Assembly: GCA_038061595.1 (NCBI GenBank)
Contig: JBBTYZ010000002.1
Location: forward strand, 1 to 46,660
Direction of reading: 5' to 3'
Length of the DNA stretch: 46,660 nt
Origin: JBBTYZ01 sp038061595
Lineage (GTDB): Bacteria > Patescibacteriota > Minisyncoccia > UBA6257 > GWB1-50-10
Below are positions 22,682-31,355 of this stretch, piece after piece (positions within the stretch are counted from its first letter, which is position 1; each line of letters opens with the position of its first letter). Position numbers and translations under genes: made by a program. Under the pieces are notes generated by a model, which saw nothing but the letters and a program-made list of their open reading frames with translations, did no database searches and was not told where the DNA came from.

Positions 22682-22960
22682 CTAACGGGTGCTTGTCGCG
22701 GAAGGAACAACAATTATAAGTTTTTCACCGGACTCGTGATAATTAAACTGCGATTTAAGCTCTTTTACCAGATTCTCTGGTATTTTAAAATATTCTATTT
22801 TTGCTGAGAGGTTTTTATTCTCTGTTTCGAGATCTGAAAGAACCTTGCTTGCATCGTTCAATTGGGCGTTCAACATGTTTTTATCTCTTATTAAATTAAA
22901 GAGCCCCCACCCTAAAACCGAGAGTACTAACCCCAATCCTATTATTTTCGGTAAACTCAT
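22682..22960 (-). CDS. FtsB/DivIC-like septum formation protein
   Basis: 92 residues: one membrane helix (about 5-22), then a leucine-zipper-like coiled coil (LNAQLNDASKVLSDLETENKNLSAKIEYF, about 30-58) and a short C-terminal beta part (GEKLIIVVP). This layout is that of FtsB/DivIC proteins, which bind FtsL and activate septal wall synthesis. An FtsL-like gene is present in the dcw cluster of this window. It is the gene after lepA, 14 bases apart, and its stop codon touches tRNA-Gly. Confidence 0.72.
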   Translation of the reverse strand: MSLPKIIGLGLVLSVLGWGLFNLIRDKNMLNAQLNDASKVLSDLETENKNLSAKIEYFKIPENLVKELKSQFNYHESGEKLIIVVPSATSTR

Positions 22961-22974
22961 AAATCAATTATAAC

Positions 22975-24789
22975 CTACTTTTTAAGTAATTCTTTGAAGA
23001 CGCTTGGAGGAATAGTGGATTCCGCCCTTTCTTTAAGTCTTTTCTTTCCCCGTTTCTGTTTTTTCCAGAGCTTCATTTTTCTTGTCCTATCGCCCCCGTA
23101 CAAATATCCAGTTACGTCCTTCTTCATGGCGGCAATATCCTCTCGGGCAATAACTTTTGTGCCAACTGAGGCTTGCAAACTTTGCGCGAATTGCTGGCGC
23201 GGCAGAAGTTCTTTTAGACGCTCAATCATCTTTCTAGACTCACTTTCGTGGGTGGCTCGTGGCAGAAAACGGGAAAGTCCCGGCAATGGCTTCCCCGCAA
23301 CCAAAACATCAACTCGGACTATATCCGCCTTAACATATTCTCCTAATTCATAACTGAAAGAGGCGTACCCCCCACTTACCGATTTTAATTTATCGTCAAA
23401 GTCGGAGATAAGTTCGGAAAGAGGCATATTTGTCTCCACCTTAATCCTTTCTTGAAAAGTTGATGTTTTAATATCAGACATTCTAAAAATCGTCTGAAGA
23501 GGTATAACGTTTTTCAATTGTTCTGCGGGTACTATTATTTCAGCTTTTACAGTTGGTTCCCAGATCTCTTCGTATTCTGCGGGGAGATCCTCTGGTTTTA
23601 TTATCTCAATCCAACCCTTCTTTGTTTTAATCTTATAAATAACTGAAGGAAAAGTATTTAGCGTGGAAAGGTTAAACTCTCTTTTTAACCTTTCTGAGGT
23701 TATCTCAAAATGGAGTCGTCCCAAAAAACCAACCTTAAATCCCCTGCCCAACACTTCATTTTGGTCTGGCAAGATTGTGAGAGCCGAATCGTTCAGTTTT
23801 AATTTTTGCAACCCAGCTTCCAAAAGTTCATATTCATTTGAATCCTCCGGATAAAAAGATACGAAAGCAACGGCATGTGGTTCATTATATCCAGGCAGAG
23901 CCAATTCCTTTACGTTGTATTTGGAATTTTCAATTTTGAGCTGTAGCAACGTGTCGCCAATCTTTATTTTTTCCGGATCTTTAACTCCGGTTGCAATATA
24001 ACCAATTTCTCCTTCGCTCAACTCTTCAGACTCTCTTAGGTCGGGCATAAAAAATCCAAGCTCTTTTATTTTGGATCTTGTCTCGGTTGCTATCAGATTT
24101 ATGTCTTTCAGAGTCGTAATGGTCCCGTTCACGACTCTCACTGAGGCCACAACGCCTTTGTGGTTATCATAAAAAGAATCGAAAATAAGTGCGCGGGATA
24201 TTTTTCCAGCTGCAGGTGAGGCATATTTTTCTTTAGGGTGCGGAACATGGCTAATTATGCCATCTAGAAGTTCCTTAACCCCGATGCCGGTCTTTCCTGA
24301 AACGAAAAAAATATCAGATTCATTAGAACCTATTAGGTCTGCGAGTTCTTTTGCAATCTTCCGGAGCACCTCTTCTTCGTTTTTAAATAAATCAATTTTA
24401 TTTACCGCTCCCACAATCTTAAGCCCAGCCGCTTTGGCCGATCTGAAGTTAGCGAGTGTTTGTGCTTGTATGCCCTGGGTCGCATCTACCAAAAGAACCG
24501 CGCCCTCGACAGCTTCTAAGGCCCGAGAAACCTCATAAGAGAAATCGCTGTGTCCGGGAGTATCGATTAGGTTCAGGATATAATTTTTCCCATCCGCAGA
24601 GTAAGACATCCGGACGGGAGCCATTTTTATAGTAATCCCCCTCTCTCGTTCCAACTCAAGCTGGTCCAGATACTGGGCTTTCATTTTTCTTACTTCCACT
24701 GTGTGGGTGAACTCTAAAAAACGATCGGCAAGAGTGGACTTGCCGTGATCAATGTGGGCAATTATGCAGAAATTTCTTATATTTTCCAT
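22975..24789 (-). CDS. lepA: Elongation factor 4 (LepA)
   Basis: 604 residues, full family length. The GTPase domain has AHIDHGKSTLADR (11-23), the switch RGITIK, DTPGHSDF and NKIDL. The C-terminal LepA-specific domain with LPRQQFAQSLQA and KKDVTGYLYGGDRTRKMKL is present. It acts on the ribosome in back-translocation or initiation/assembly. The ATG overlaps the stop of the DUF4012 gene by one base. Confidence 0.97.
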   Translation of the reverse strand: MENIRNFCIIAHIDHGKSTLADRFLEFTHTVEVRKMKAQYLDQLELERERGITIKMAPVRMSYSADGKNYILNLIDTPGHSDFSYEVSRALEAVEGAVLLVDATQGIQAQTLANFRSAKAAGLKIVGAVNKIDLFKNEEEVLRKIAKELADLIGSNESDIFFVSGKTGIGVKELLDGIISHVPHPKEKYASPAAGKISRALIFDSFYDNHKGVVASVRVVNGTITTLKDINLIATETRSKIKELGFFMPDLRESEELSEGEIGYIATGVKDPEKIKIGDTLLQLKIENSKYNVKELALPGYNEPHAVAFVSFYPEDSNEYELLEAGLQKLKLNDSALTILPDQNEVLGRGFKVGFLGRLHFEITSERLKREFNLSTLNTFPSVIYKIKTKKGWIEIIKPEDLPAEYEEIWEPTVKAEIIVPAEQLKNVIPLQTIFRMSDIKTSTFQERIKVETNMPLSELISDFDDKLKSVSGGYASFSYELGEYVKADIVRVDVLVAGKPLPGLSRFLPRATHESESRKMIERLKELLPRQQFAQSLQASVGTKVIAREDIAAMKKDVTGYLYGGDRTRKMKLWKKQKRGKKRLKERAESTIPPSVFKELLKK

Positions 24790-26885
24790 TATTTTTCGAG
24801 AGTTAAGTCTATTATTGTGCGCGCTTCGGGGTCTTCGGTTTCATAGAAATACATAGACGATTTCGATTCAAGCCAAGTATATCCCAATGGAGCTCCAATT
24901 GTAAGTTTTAAAGTATTTTCTACGCCGGATTGCCGTTCAAATACGAACCTAAATTTCTTGCCTGGAACAATTACTGTTTTGTCTGCGCTTGATGCCTGAT
25001 AGCGCAGATTCATAGTTTTGGTTTTTCCGGCTGGGGTATTTAACCATGTGCCGAAAACATTCTTGCCGGACTGGAGAGAGGTCCATACTTGAAAATCGCT
25101 CAAGAATAATTTTGTTTTTTCTATTGCGTCGAGCTCGGGATATATTTCAAAATCTTTCGTGTACTCTCTTTTCGTAGAAATTTTAGTGTCGTTTCCTTTT
25201 AAAGCAACTATTGTCGAGCCCGGATTCACGAACACCTGAATATAATCCTTGTTCGTCGCTCTCCACCAAAAATCTTTTTCTTTGTCGCCTTCGTGTTTGC
25301 GCTCTATCGTGAGGTCGCCGAATACACCACCGTCCGTATCAACATCCAAACGTAGATCGATTGTCTCTTTTACAAAAACATCGCTTTTACCACCAGCAAT
25401 ATTTGCGTTAACTACAGCCAGGTAACTTCCCCAAAAACCGTTAGGAAGTTCGTATACACCACCATCAATATTGGTAGATTTAAAAAATGATGCGAGTTCT
25501 TTGTCTTTAGCGAACACCATAATGTCCTTACGTTTCAAGTGCTCTCTAAGATCGGTCATTAGTTTTTGTTTCTCTTCAGAGCTGAATCCGTTAAGTTTAT
25601 CTAGGATTATCGGAGTTAAGACTTTGAGTATTTTCTTGGGTTCGCCTGCTATTTTGTCTTTTCCAGATTCCACTTCTCTTTGCACCTCGTTTAAGAAATT
25701 ATCGGATGTTATTGTGGTTTTGTATTCTGGGAGCGGTATGGGGCCGATTATCGCGAGTATCGTTTTTATAATATTTATGTTCAAAGCTATCGCGAGTTCA
25801 AATTTAACGCCTCGTTCTTCGTAGATTTTTGACTGTTCCAAGAATCCGACGACAGTTTTAGCGGATGTTGGAAAGTCAAAAAACCAGTTTGCGTCTCTTG
25901 CGCCCCAGTTGTTACTTAGTCCTTGGAGTGGTTCGGGTGGTATTATTTTTTTGAAAAATTGACCGTCCGGATCATAAATATCACGCACATCAATGTCTTG
26001 GAGCTTACCTCCGGATATCGTTAAGTCGGCATAACTGCCTATAAATCCGCCTCCAGGGCGAATCTCTGCGGGGTTTTGGAATAGAAGAACAATATGTTTG
26101 TTGTTTTCCTTGATAAGTGTTATTAAGTTGCCTAGAAATTCATTCCAATTTTGGATGTCTGAATTATATTTTAAATAGTCTTCGCCGATTATCTTATCAA
26201 TATCTGAAAAAGAACCAGAAATATTTTTCAAATCCGAAGTAGTGTTACGTATTTCTTCCGTCCCGACCCGGATTTTTTCCATTGAGTCCTGTGTGGCGGA
26301 AAGCTGTGCGATTAGTTTTTCCCCATCATTCTGAAAATAACCAAAACTATTGAGTTGTAGGTCGGATAAAAGTTCGGAAAGTTTTAATAATTCAGAATTT
26401 AGATTTACGGTTTTCTTCAATAACCCACCCGCATTTTTAACCATCGGAAATATCTTCTCCAAAGCCGCCATAAGTATTTGATTTGTTGGCCTCTCTAAGA
26501 TTCCGGCCAGATCTAACAAGCTCTCGTTGTTTTGCACTAAAGCTGCTTTAGCCTCCTCGGGATTTAGATTTTGGAAAGCTTCTATTGAACGGGAAAAATT
26601 ATCCAAGACCACGCCCCCTTTTTCTATGAGTCCGGTCTTACCCTCTTTCACGCCAGATCCGATTAAATAGACTATTACAATTAGGCCAATTAGCGTTGTT
26701 CCCGCGAGGGACCACATCAATCTTTTGGGTCTATAAGTTACAAGACGTAGCGGTGTCTGTTGTTTTTTGTTGAAACTTGCAAATCTTATTCTTTCCGATC
26801 TTTCCGACCGGGCATATTCAACATTCGGTTTTTTAACATCAACAACAGTACGGCTTATGTTTTTAATTGGAACTGTTTTAAGCAT
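24789..26885 (-). CDS. DUF4012 domain-containing membrane protein
   Basis: 698 residues. A basic cytoplasmic start is followed by one membrane helix (about 58-76), a helical region rich in Leu/Asn/Ser (about 80-225), and then the DUF4012 core with FQNPAEIRPGGGFIGSYAD (near 266-284), RDANWFFDFP and ANIAGGKSD. The protein is predicted to be outside the membrane. Its family is unassigned but often lies next to glycosyltransferases, as here; an envelope polysaccharide attachment or export role is inference. It overlaps the glycosyltransferase gene upstream by eight bases. Confidence 0.85.
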   Translation of the reverse strand: MLKTVPIKNISRTVVDVKKPNVEYARSERSERIRFASFNKKQQTPLRLVTYRPKRLMWSLAGTTLIGLIVIVYLIGSGVKEGKTGLIEKGGVVLDNFSRSIEAFQNLNPEEAKAALVQNNESLLDLAGILERPTNQILMAALEKIFPMVKNAGGLLKKTVNLNSELLKLSELLSDLQLNSFGYFQNDGEKLIAQLSATQDSMEKIRVGTEEIRNTTSDLKNISGSFSDIDKIIGEDYLKYNSDIQNWNEFLGNLITLIKENNKHIVLLFQNPAEIRPGGGFIGSYADLTISGGKLQDIDVRDIYDPDGQFFKKIIPPEPLQGLSNNWGARDANWFFDFPTSAKTVVGFLEQSKIYEERGVKFELAIALNINIIKTILAIIGPIPLPEYKTTITSDNFLNEVQREVESGKDKIAGEPKKILKVLTPIILDKLNGFSSEEKQKLMTDLREHLKRKDIMVFAKDKELASFFKSTNIDGGVYELPNGFWGSYLAVVNANIAGGKSDVFVKETIDLRLDVDTDGGVFGDLTIERKHEGDKEKDFWWRATNKDYIQVFVNPGSTIVALKGNDTKISTKREYTKDFEIYPELDAIEKTKLFLSDFQVWTSLQSGKNVFGTWLNTPAGKTKTMNLRYQASSADKTVIVPGKKFRFVFERQSGVENTLKLTIGAPLGYTWLESKSSMYFYETEDPEARTIIDLTLEK

Positions 26886-28023
26886 ACTCGTTAAATATTT
26901 TTATTAATTCTTGGGCGGTATTTTTCCAAGAGAATCTTTTAATATTCTCCAATCCTTTGTCTTTCAATTCCTCTCTCATGGCGGTGTCTACTAAAACCGT
27001 TTCGATTCCCATCGCAAGTTCATCCGTTTTGTATGGATCAGAAAGCAGGGCTGAATTGCCTAAAATTTCAGGCAATGATGATCTATTCGAGGCCACAACC
27101 GGCAGGCCACAAGCCTGGGCTTCCAAGGGCGGAAAACCGAACCCTTCGAAAAAGGAAGGGTATACGAATACGGAAGCTAAATTATAGAGATAAAGCGCTT
27201 CCTTGGGCGAGGCCTTGCCCCAGAATAGAATATCCTTTTTATAGGAAGAAGTCGCCGCTTCTTTAAAAATCTTATCATAGAGCCAGCCCTTTCCTCCAGC
27301 AATAACTAATTTCAAATCACCGAACCTTGTCTTGGTTTTTAAAAGATTAAATGCCTTTATAACGCCTATTATGTTTTTACGCGGTTCGAGCGCGCCCAGG
27401 TAAAGCAAAAAAGGATTATTTAGTCCCTTTGAATAGCTAAATTTTTTCAATTCTTCGTTATTTTTCGGGATTATTTTATAAATAGGATTTATGCCGGAAT
27501 ATATTCTTTTAATATTCTCTTTCGGTATGTTGAAAGTTTCTGCAATATTCCAAGCCGTGAAGTCGGAGACGGCAATAATTTTTCCGGCGCTCTTTATTTG
27601 TGATTCGTAACTTTGTCTCATATGCCAGAGTTTTTGGGCTACCGAGAAGAATTTAGGAAAATACATGAAAGATAAATCATGTATGGTTAGCACTCTCCGT
27701 TTGGGGTTCTTAAAAGAGAGAATGTTCAAATGAGGACTGTAAAAAACATCAGCTTTAACGGTTTTGTCTATCGCGGGGAAATTTAATAGATTGCTAGTTA
27801 TATCTAAAAGCCTGTTGGGAATATGGTAATTTATGGTTTTTGATCTATTCGAAGAAAATTGTTTTGAAATTTCTAGGTTTTTGCGGAAACTGTTCAGAAA
27901 AATTATGTATTCGTTTTTGGAATCGTTTTCCAGCAAATTGCCTAATAATATACGAGCGTATTCTGAGATGCCGGAAAAGACACCCGTGTTTATCAATACC
28001 CTGCCGTCAAAAAAAATCCTCAT
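26878..28023 (-). CDS. Glycosyltransferase family 4 (GT-B)
   Basis: 381 residues of GT-B fold. The C-terminal domain shows YLGALEPRKNIIGVIKAF, the PSFFEGFGFPPLEAQACGLPVV signature with the E-x7-E nucleotide-sugar site, and SNRSSLPEI. An N-terminal domain lacks a clear signal peptide. It transfers a sugar, probably a mannosyl or glucosyl residue, to a lipid-linked acceptor at the cytoplasmic face. The ATG overlaps the stop of the preceding glycosyltransferase (ATGA). Confidence 0.92.
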   Translation of the reverse strand: MRIFFDGRVLINTGVFSGISEYARILLGNLLENDSKNEYIIFLNSFRKNLEISKQFSSNRSKTINYHIPNRLLDITSNLLNFPAIDKTVKADVFYSPHLNILSFKNPKRRVLTIHDLSFMYFPKFFSVAQKLWHMRQSYESQIKSAGKIIAVSDFTAWNIAETFNIPKENIKRIYSGINPIYKIIPKNNEELKKFSYSKGLNNPFLLYLGALEPRKNIIGVIKAFNLLKTKTRFGDLKLVIAGGKGWLYDKIFKEAATSSYKKDILFWGKASPKEALYLYNLASVFVYPSFFEGFGFPPLEAQACGLPVVASNRSSLPEILGNSALLSDPYKTDELAMGIETVLVDTAMREELKDKGLENIKRFSWKNTAQELIKIFNEYA

Positions 28024-29117
28024 ATTATGAAGCCGTTCTTGCGTACGGTGTTCCTTATATTATTCACAAACGTCTCTTCGGAAAATCTCAATGCCTTTCT
28101 TGCTATATACACCCTATCAAAAGACATTTTTTCAAAATCATTTATGGCATTTATTATCGCTTCCGGCGTTTGCTCTTCGAAATGCAAACCGGTTTTTCTA
28201 TCCTCCACTATTTCTTTTCCGCCACCCTTATTAAAAGACAGAACCGGCAGACCGCACATCTGAGCTTCCGCAGCGACGAGACCAAAATCTTCTATTTGTG
28301 GGAAGATTAACGCTTTAGCATTGCTGTATAGTTTTCTCAGTTCTGCGTCAGGGGCATAGCGAATGAATTCAGTAAGCTGTGGATCGGCGATTTTTTTTAA
28401 CTTCTCTTCTTCTGGACCGGTGCCTAATATTTTCAAATTTCTGCCCAATTTATTTAAGGCTTTTATTCCAAGATCAAAACCTTTGTAATAAAGAAGTCGT
28501 CCAGCCATAAGATAATAATTCTTCTTGGAAGTTGTTGGCTCTGGATAAAAAGTTTTTACATCAACTGGCGGATATATGACTTCTGCTTCCCTACCGTAAT
28601 AAGACTTTATTTTGCCGGCGATAAAATCTGAATTTGCAATGAAAAGATTAACGTTCTGGCTTGCTCGTTTGTCCCAGTTTTTAAGCCAGCTTGCTATCGG
28701 ATACAGAACACTCTGAGTTAGCGGCCAAGGAGAGAAAGACAGTTTTTTTAGATAATCTGCTTCCCATGCATATCTCAAGGGGCTATGGCAATAACAAATA
28801 TGGTATTTCGCCTTTACTGGTATGCCCTTGGCATATCCAGCGGTCGATGAAATAACCAAGTCATATTCTTCTTTGGGTCTCAACATTTTTGTCGCAAGAG
28901 GCATGAGGGGTATAAATGCCCTGTGCCGCCTTCTTACTAAGGGGATGTCCAGGAAACTAGTGCCTTTGACTCTATTTTTAAAGAGACCAAGAGTTCTTTC
29001 TTCATCATGAAGAAGGGTATATAAATCCGCTTTCGGAAATATATCCAAAAGCGTTTTTAAAACCCGTTCGGCACCCCCGAATTGGTTTAGATAATCATGG
29101 AGAATAGCGACCTTCAT
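28020..29117 (-). CDS. Glycosyltransferase family 4 (GT-B)
   Basis: 365 residues. The start KVAILHDYLNQFGGAERVL matches the N-terminal acceptor domain of GT4 enzymes; MAGRLLYYKGFDLGIKA and EDFGLVAAEAQMCGLPVL form the donor site. It begins with a leaderless promoter (TGG-TAGAAT extended -10, seven bases before the ATG) and is the first gene of the run GT-GT-DUF4012-lepA-FtsB-like-tRNA-Gly. It probably takes part in the same surface glycan as its neighbour and the sugar-phosphate transferase. Confidence 0.92.
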   Translation of the reverse strand: MKVAILHDYLNQFGGAERVLKTLLDIFPKADLYTLLHDEERTLGLFKNRVKGTSFLDIPLVRRRHRAFIPLMPLATKMLRPKEEYDLVISSTAGYAKGIPVKAKYHICYCHSPLRYAWEADYLKKLSFSPWPLTQSVLYPIASWLKNWDKRASQNVNLFIANSDFIAGKIKSYYGREAEVIYPPVDVKTFYPEPTTSKKNYYLMAGRLLYYKGFDLGIKALNKLGRNLKILGTGPEEEKLKKIADPQLTEFIRYAPDAELRKLYSNAKALIFPQIEDFGLVAAEAQMCGLPVLSFNKGGGKEIVEDRKTGLHFEEQTPEAIINAINDFEKMSFDRVYIARKALRFSEETFVNNIRNTVRKNGFII

Positions 29118-29124
29118 GAATTAA

Positions 29125-29130
29125 ATTCTA
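29125..29130 (-). promoter_or_regulatory. Extended -10 of the glycosyltransferase operon
   Basis: TGG-TAGAAT on the minus strand ends seven bases before the ATG at 29117, predicting a leaderless transcript. Confidence 0.55.
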
Positions 29131-29159
29131 CCACAAAAAATTGAGATTTTCGGGCGAAT

Positions 29160-29750
29160 CTACACTCCTGTCGGATCTGAAAAAAATATCCAGACAGTCT
29201 TAAAAAGGATTTTTAAGTCTAAGAACAAAGACCGATTTTGGATATAATATTTATCCAATTCTATCTCTTTTAGAAATGGGAGAGCTGATGCCCCGCTTAT
29301 TTGTGATAGGCCGGTAAGCCCGCCTTTTGCGAAATATAAGTCTTTGTATTCTAGAGGATACTGGAGCATTTCTTCTGGCTCATGAGGCCTGGGCCCCACA
29401 AGAGATATATCTCCTTTTAAAACATTTATAAATTGGGGGAATTCGTCCATACGAAATTTTCTTAACCACTTCCCCACCCTTGTAAGTCGAGGATCGTCTT
29501 TGATTTTAAAAAATGGTCCGTCTGCTCTTTCGTTCATACTCGCAAGCCCAATCTTCAGAGAGTGAGCGTTCGGTATCATTGACCGGAATTTATAAACTTG
29601 TATTATTTTTCCAGAACTTACGCGATCTAGTTTTATGAGTACGGGCCAGCCACTTTCGAGTATGGTTGCTAAGGCAATGAATGGCGTAAACGGCAATATA
29701 AAAATGAGTCCCGCGAGACTTCCTATGATATCAAATAATCTTTTAGGCAT
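29160..29750 (-). CDS. Undecaprenyl-phosphate sugar-phosphate transferase (WcaJ/PglC-like)
   Basis: 196 residues, the catalytic module of monotopic phosphoglycosyl transferases. Visible: KRLFDIIGSLAGLI start, one hydrophobic segment (about 8-30), YKFRSM, DDPRLTRVGKWLRKFRMDE (with the catalytic DE), PQFINVLKGDISLVGPRP. It puts the first sugar phosphate on undecaprenyl phosphate and so starts glycan assembly. It sits next to two GT4 genes. The 22-bp upstream region is shared with the divergent thioredoxin-like gene. Confidence 0.94.
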   Translation of the reverse strand: MPKRLFDIIGSLAGLIFILPFTPFIALATILESGWPVLIKLDRVSSGKIIQVYKFRSMIPNAHSLKIGLASMNERADGPFFKIKDDPRLTRVGKWLRKFRMDEFPQFINVLKGDISLVGPRPHEPEEMLQYPLEYKDLYFAKGGLTGLSQISGASALPFLKEIELDKYYIQNRSLFLDLKILFKTVWIFFSDPTGV

Positions 29751-29772
29751 TTGAATGAGTTATAATTGTATA
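29751..29772. promoter_or_regulatory. 22-bp divergent promoter sugar transferase/thioredoxin-like
   Basis: Forward TATAAT (29761-29766) ends six bases before ATG at 29773. Reverse candidates TATAAC (29759-29764) and TACAAT (29765-29770) end eight and fourteen bases before the ATG at 29750. The boxes overlap. Confidence 0.6.
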
Positions 29773-30033
29773 ATGAATCACTTATTAGAATTTTACGGCG
29801 AAGAGTGTAGTCATTGCAAGACGATGACCCCGCTTATTGAACGGTTGAAGAAGGAAACGGGCGCCAAGTTTGATAGTTTTGAGGTTTGGCATAACGAGGA
29901 AAACGCCAAAAAGATGGACGAATACGATAAAAATTATTGCGGTGGTGTACCCTTTTTCTATAACACCAAAAGCAATGAATGGTTGTGTGGAGAAGTTGAT
30001 TACAATACTCTCAAGGCTTGGGCTAACTCATAA
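29773..30033 (+). CDS. Thioredoxin/glutaredoxin-like protein
   Basis: 86 residues from ATG at 29773, chosen because a TATAAT box lies between it and the upstream in-frame ATG at 29755. The redox site is CSHC (12-15) after the first strand FYGEE, and GGVPFFYN supplies the cis-Pro. The C-terminal CGEVDYNTLKAWANS is the last helix. It is a cytoplasmic dithiol reductant or redox sensor; partners are unknown. Beyond its stop a 20-bp palindrome and a second, diverged C-terminal fragment follow. Confidence 0.85.
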   Translation: MNHLLEFYGEECSHCKTMTPLIERLKKETGAKFDSFEVWHNEENAKKMDEYDKNYCGGVPFFYNTKSNEWLCGEVDYNTLKAWANS

Positions 30034-30045
30034 GGCAAAAGAATG

Positions 30046-30065
30046 CCTGCCTGCCGGTAGGCAGG
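30046..30065. repeat. Palindromic element CCTGCC...GGCAGG
   Basis: A 20-bp near-perfect inverted repeat (CCTGCCTGCCGGTAGGCAGG). Similar G+C-rich palindromes are, to my memory, common in some Patescibacteria genomes; no second copy was seen in this window. It lies exactly between the thioredoxin-like gene and the relic of its C-terminus. Confidence 0.7.
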
Positions 30066-30069
30066 GATT

Positions 30070-30117
30070 TGCGGTGAGGCGAGTTATGGGGAGTTGAAGA
30101 AGTGGGCTGAAGATTAG
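30070..30117 (+). pseudogene. Relic of a thioredoxin-like C-terminus
   Basis: In frame from 30070 the plus strand reads CGEASYGELKKWAED and stops at TAG 30115-30117. The intact gene ends CGEVDYNTLKAWANS: eight of fifteen residues are identical and the stop is at the same place. The relic's stop overlaps the stop of the convergent rsmI gene. Confidence 0.65.
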
Positions 30118-30785
30118 GGAACGATAAGCACAAATTCTCCTCGCTGGCGTTCTCCTTGGAAGTGTTTCTGGGCCTCTCCAACGGGGCCTTTAAAAATCTC
30201 TTCGTGGATTTTCGTAAGTTCGCGGCCAACCACGATTTCGTTGTTTTCTCCGAACACCTCTCCCAGACTTGAGAGGGTTTTTTCTATTCGGTGAGGCGAT
30301 TCGTATAGTATTACTGGTCTGGTTGAGATGTCTTTCAGAGAACGAAAGAATTTTTGCCTACCCTTCTTATGAGGTGGGTATCCTAAGAAGGTAAATTCGT
30401 TTCCTACGATTCCGGAGGCAGATATTGCCGTAGTTAAAGCGGACGGGCCTGGAATTGGAGCTATTTTAACTTCTGGCAGATTATCTTTTAGAAAGCTTAC
30501 GAGTTTTGAGCCGGGATCCGCGATGCCGGGTGTTCCTGCGTCCGAAACAACGGCAATATTTTCGTCTTTTTTAAGTCGAGTCAATATTTCCTCGTATATA
30601 CCGGTTTTGGAGTACTCGTCATATCGCTTTATTGGCTTTTTGATTTCATAATGCAGGAGGAGTTTTTGGATAACCCGCGTATCTTCAGCCAAAATCAAAT
30701 CAGCGCTTTTCAAAGTATCCAAGGCGCGGAGCGTGATGTCTTTTAAATTGCCGATTGGTGTTGCGACTATGTATAGAGTCCCCAT
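30114..30785 (-). CDS. rsmI: 16S rRNA 2'-O-methyltransferase RsmI
   Basis: 223 residues. Start LYIVATPIGNL (4-14), LAEDTR (33-38), SDAGTPGIADPG and PGPSALTTAISASG are typical of the RsmI/tetrapyrrole methylase fold. The enzyme methylates C1402 of 16S rRNA on the ribose. It is slightly shorter than the E. coli protein (286) and lacks the C-terminal HTH. It is last of the operon Nudix-hydrolase-rsmI, with no gap to the hydrolase. Confidence 0.94.
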   Translation of the reverse strand: MGTLYIVATPIGNLKDITLRALDTLKSADLILAEDTRVIQKLLLHYEIKKPIKRYDEYSKTGIYEEILTRLKKDENIAVVSDAGTPGIADPGSKLVSFLKDNLPEVKIAPIPGPSALTTAISASGIVGNEFTFLGYPPHKKGRQKFFRSLKDISTRPVILYESPHRIEKTLSSLGEVFGENNEIVVGRELTKIHEEIFKGPVGEAQKHFQGERQRGEFVLIVP

Positions 30786-31352
30786 TTATTTAGAAATATC
30801 CAATAAGGTATTCAAGGCAGAAGGAAGTTCTGTAATACCCGCATCATCGCTGAAGTGGCCTTTGTTGTGCTCCACTATTGTTTTAGCGTTCAAATGTTTT
30901 TCAAATAATTCTTTGTCTTCTATTGGCACATCCGGATCATCATCCGAGAAAATAGCAACTATTTTATTCGTACACCTTTTTACTTTTTCAAAATCAATCG
31001 GGAGCGAAAGCCAAGGCTTTGCGATTTCTTTTTCTTCTTCGGTTTCTAAGTTCGGCAGATTGAAAAATCCTGCGACAAATACGCAACCGCCGACTGGAGT
31101 TTCTACCCTTTCTAAATATCTAAGTATTGTCTGGCAGCCTATGCTGTGACCTACGAAATAAGTATCTTTATCAGGCACTCCCACATCTTCTTTTAGATAG
31201 TTCACCCATTTATCTATTTTTGGTTCTTCGGGTTTAGGCATCAAAGGCGTAAAAACCACAAAACCGTTTTTCTCCAATTCTTTCTTCAACCACGGAAACC
31301 AAGCGTTTTTTGGATTACCGTCCCAGCCATGAACCATAAAAACTCTCTTCAT
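30786..31352 (-). CDS. RBBP9/YdeN-family alpha/beta hydrolase
   Basis: 188 residues. FMVHGWDGNP is the oxyanion region, GHSIG (68-72, S70) the nucleophile elbow, FSDDDPDVP supplies the Asp, and NKGHFSDDAG the His of the triad. Members are small serine hydrolases with unknown natural substrate. It lies between the Nudix gene (three-base gap) and rsmI. Confidence 0.88.
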   Translation of the reverse strand: MKRVFMVHGWDGNPKNAWFPWLKKELEKNGFVVFTPLMPKPEEPKIDKWVNYLKEDVGVPDKDTYFVGHSIGCQTILRYLERVETPVGGCVFVAGFFNLPNLETEEEKEIAKPWLSLPIDFEKVKRCTNKIVAIFSDDDPDVPIEDKELFEKHLNAKTIVEHNKGHFSDDAGITELPSALNTLLDISK

Positions 31353-31355
31353 GAA

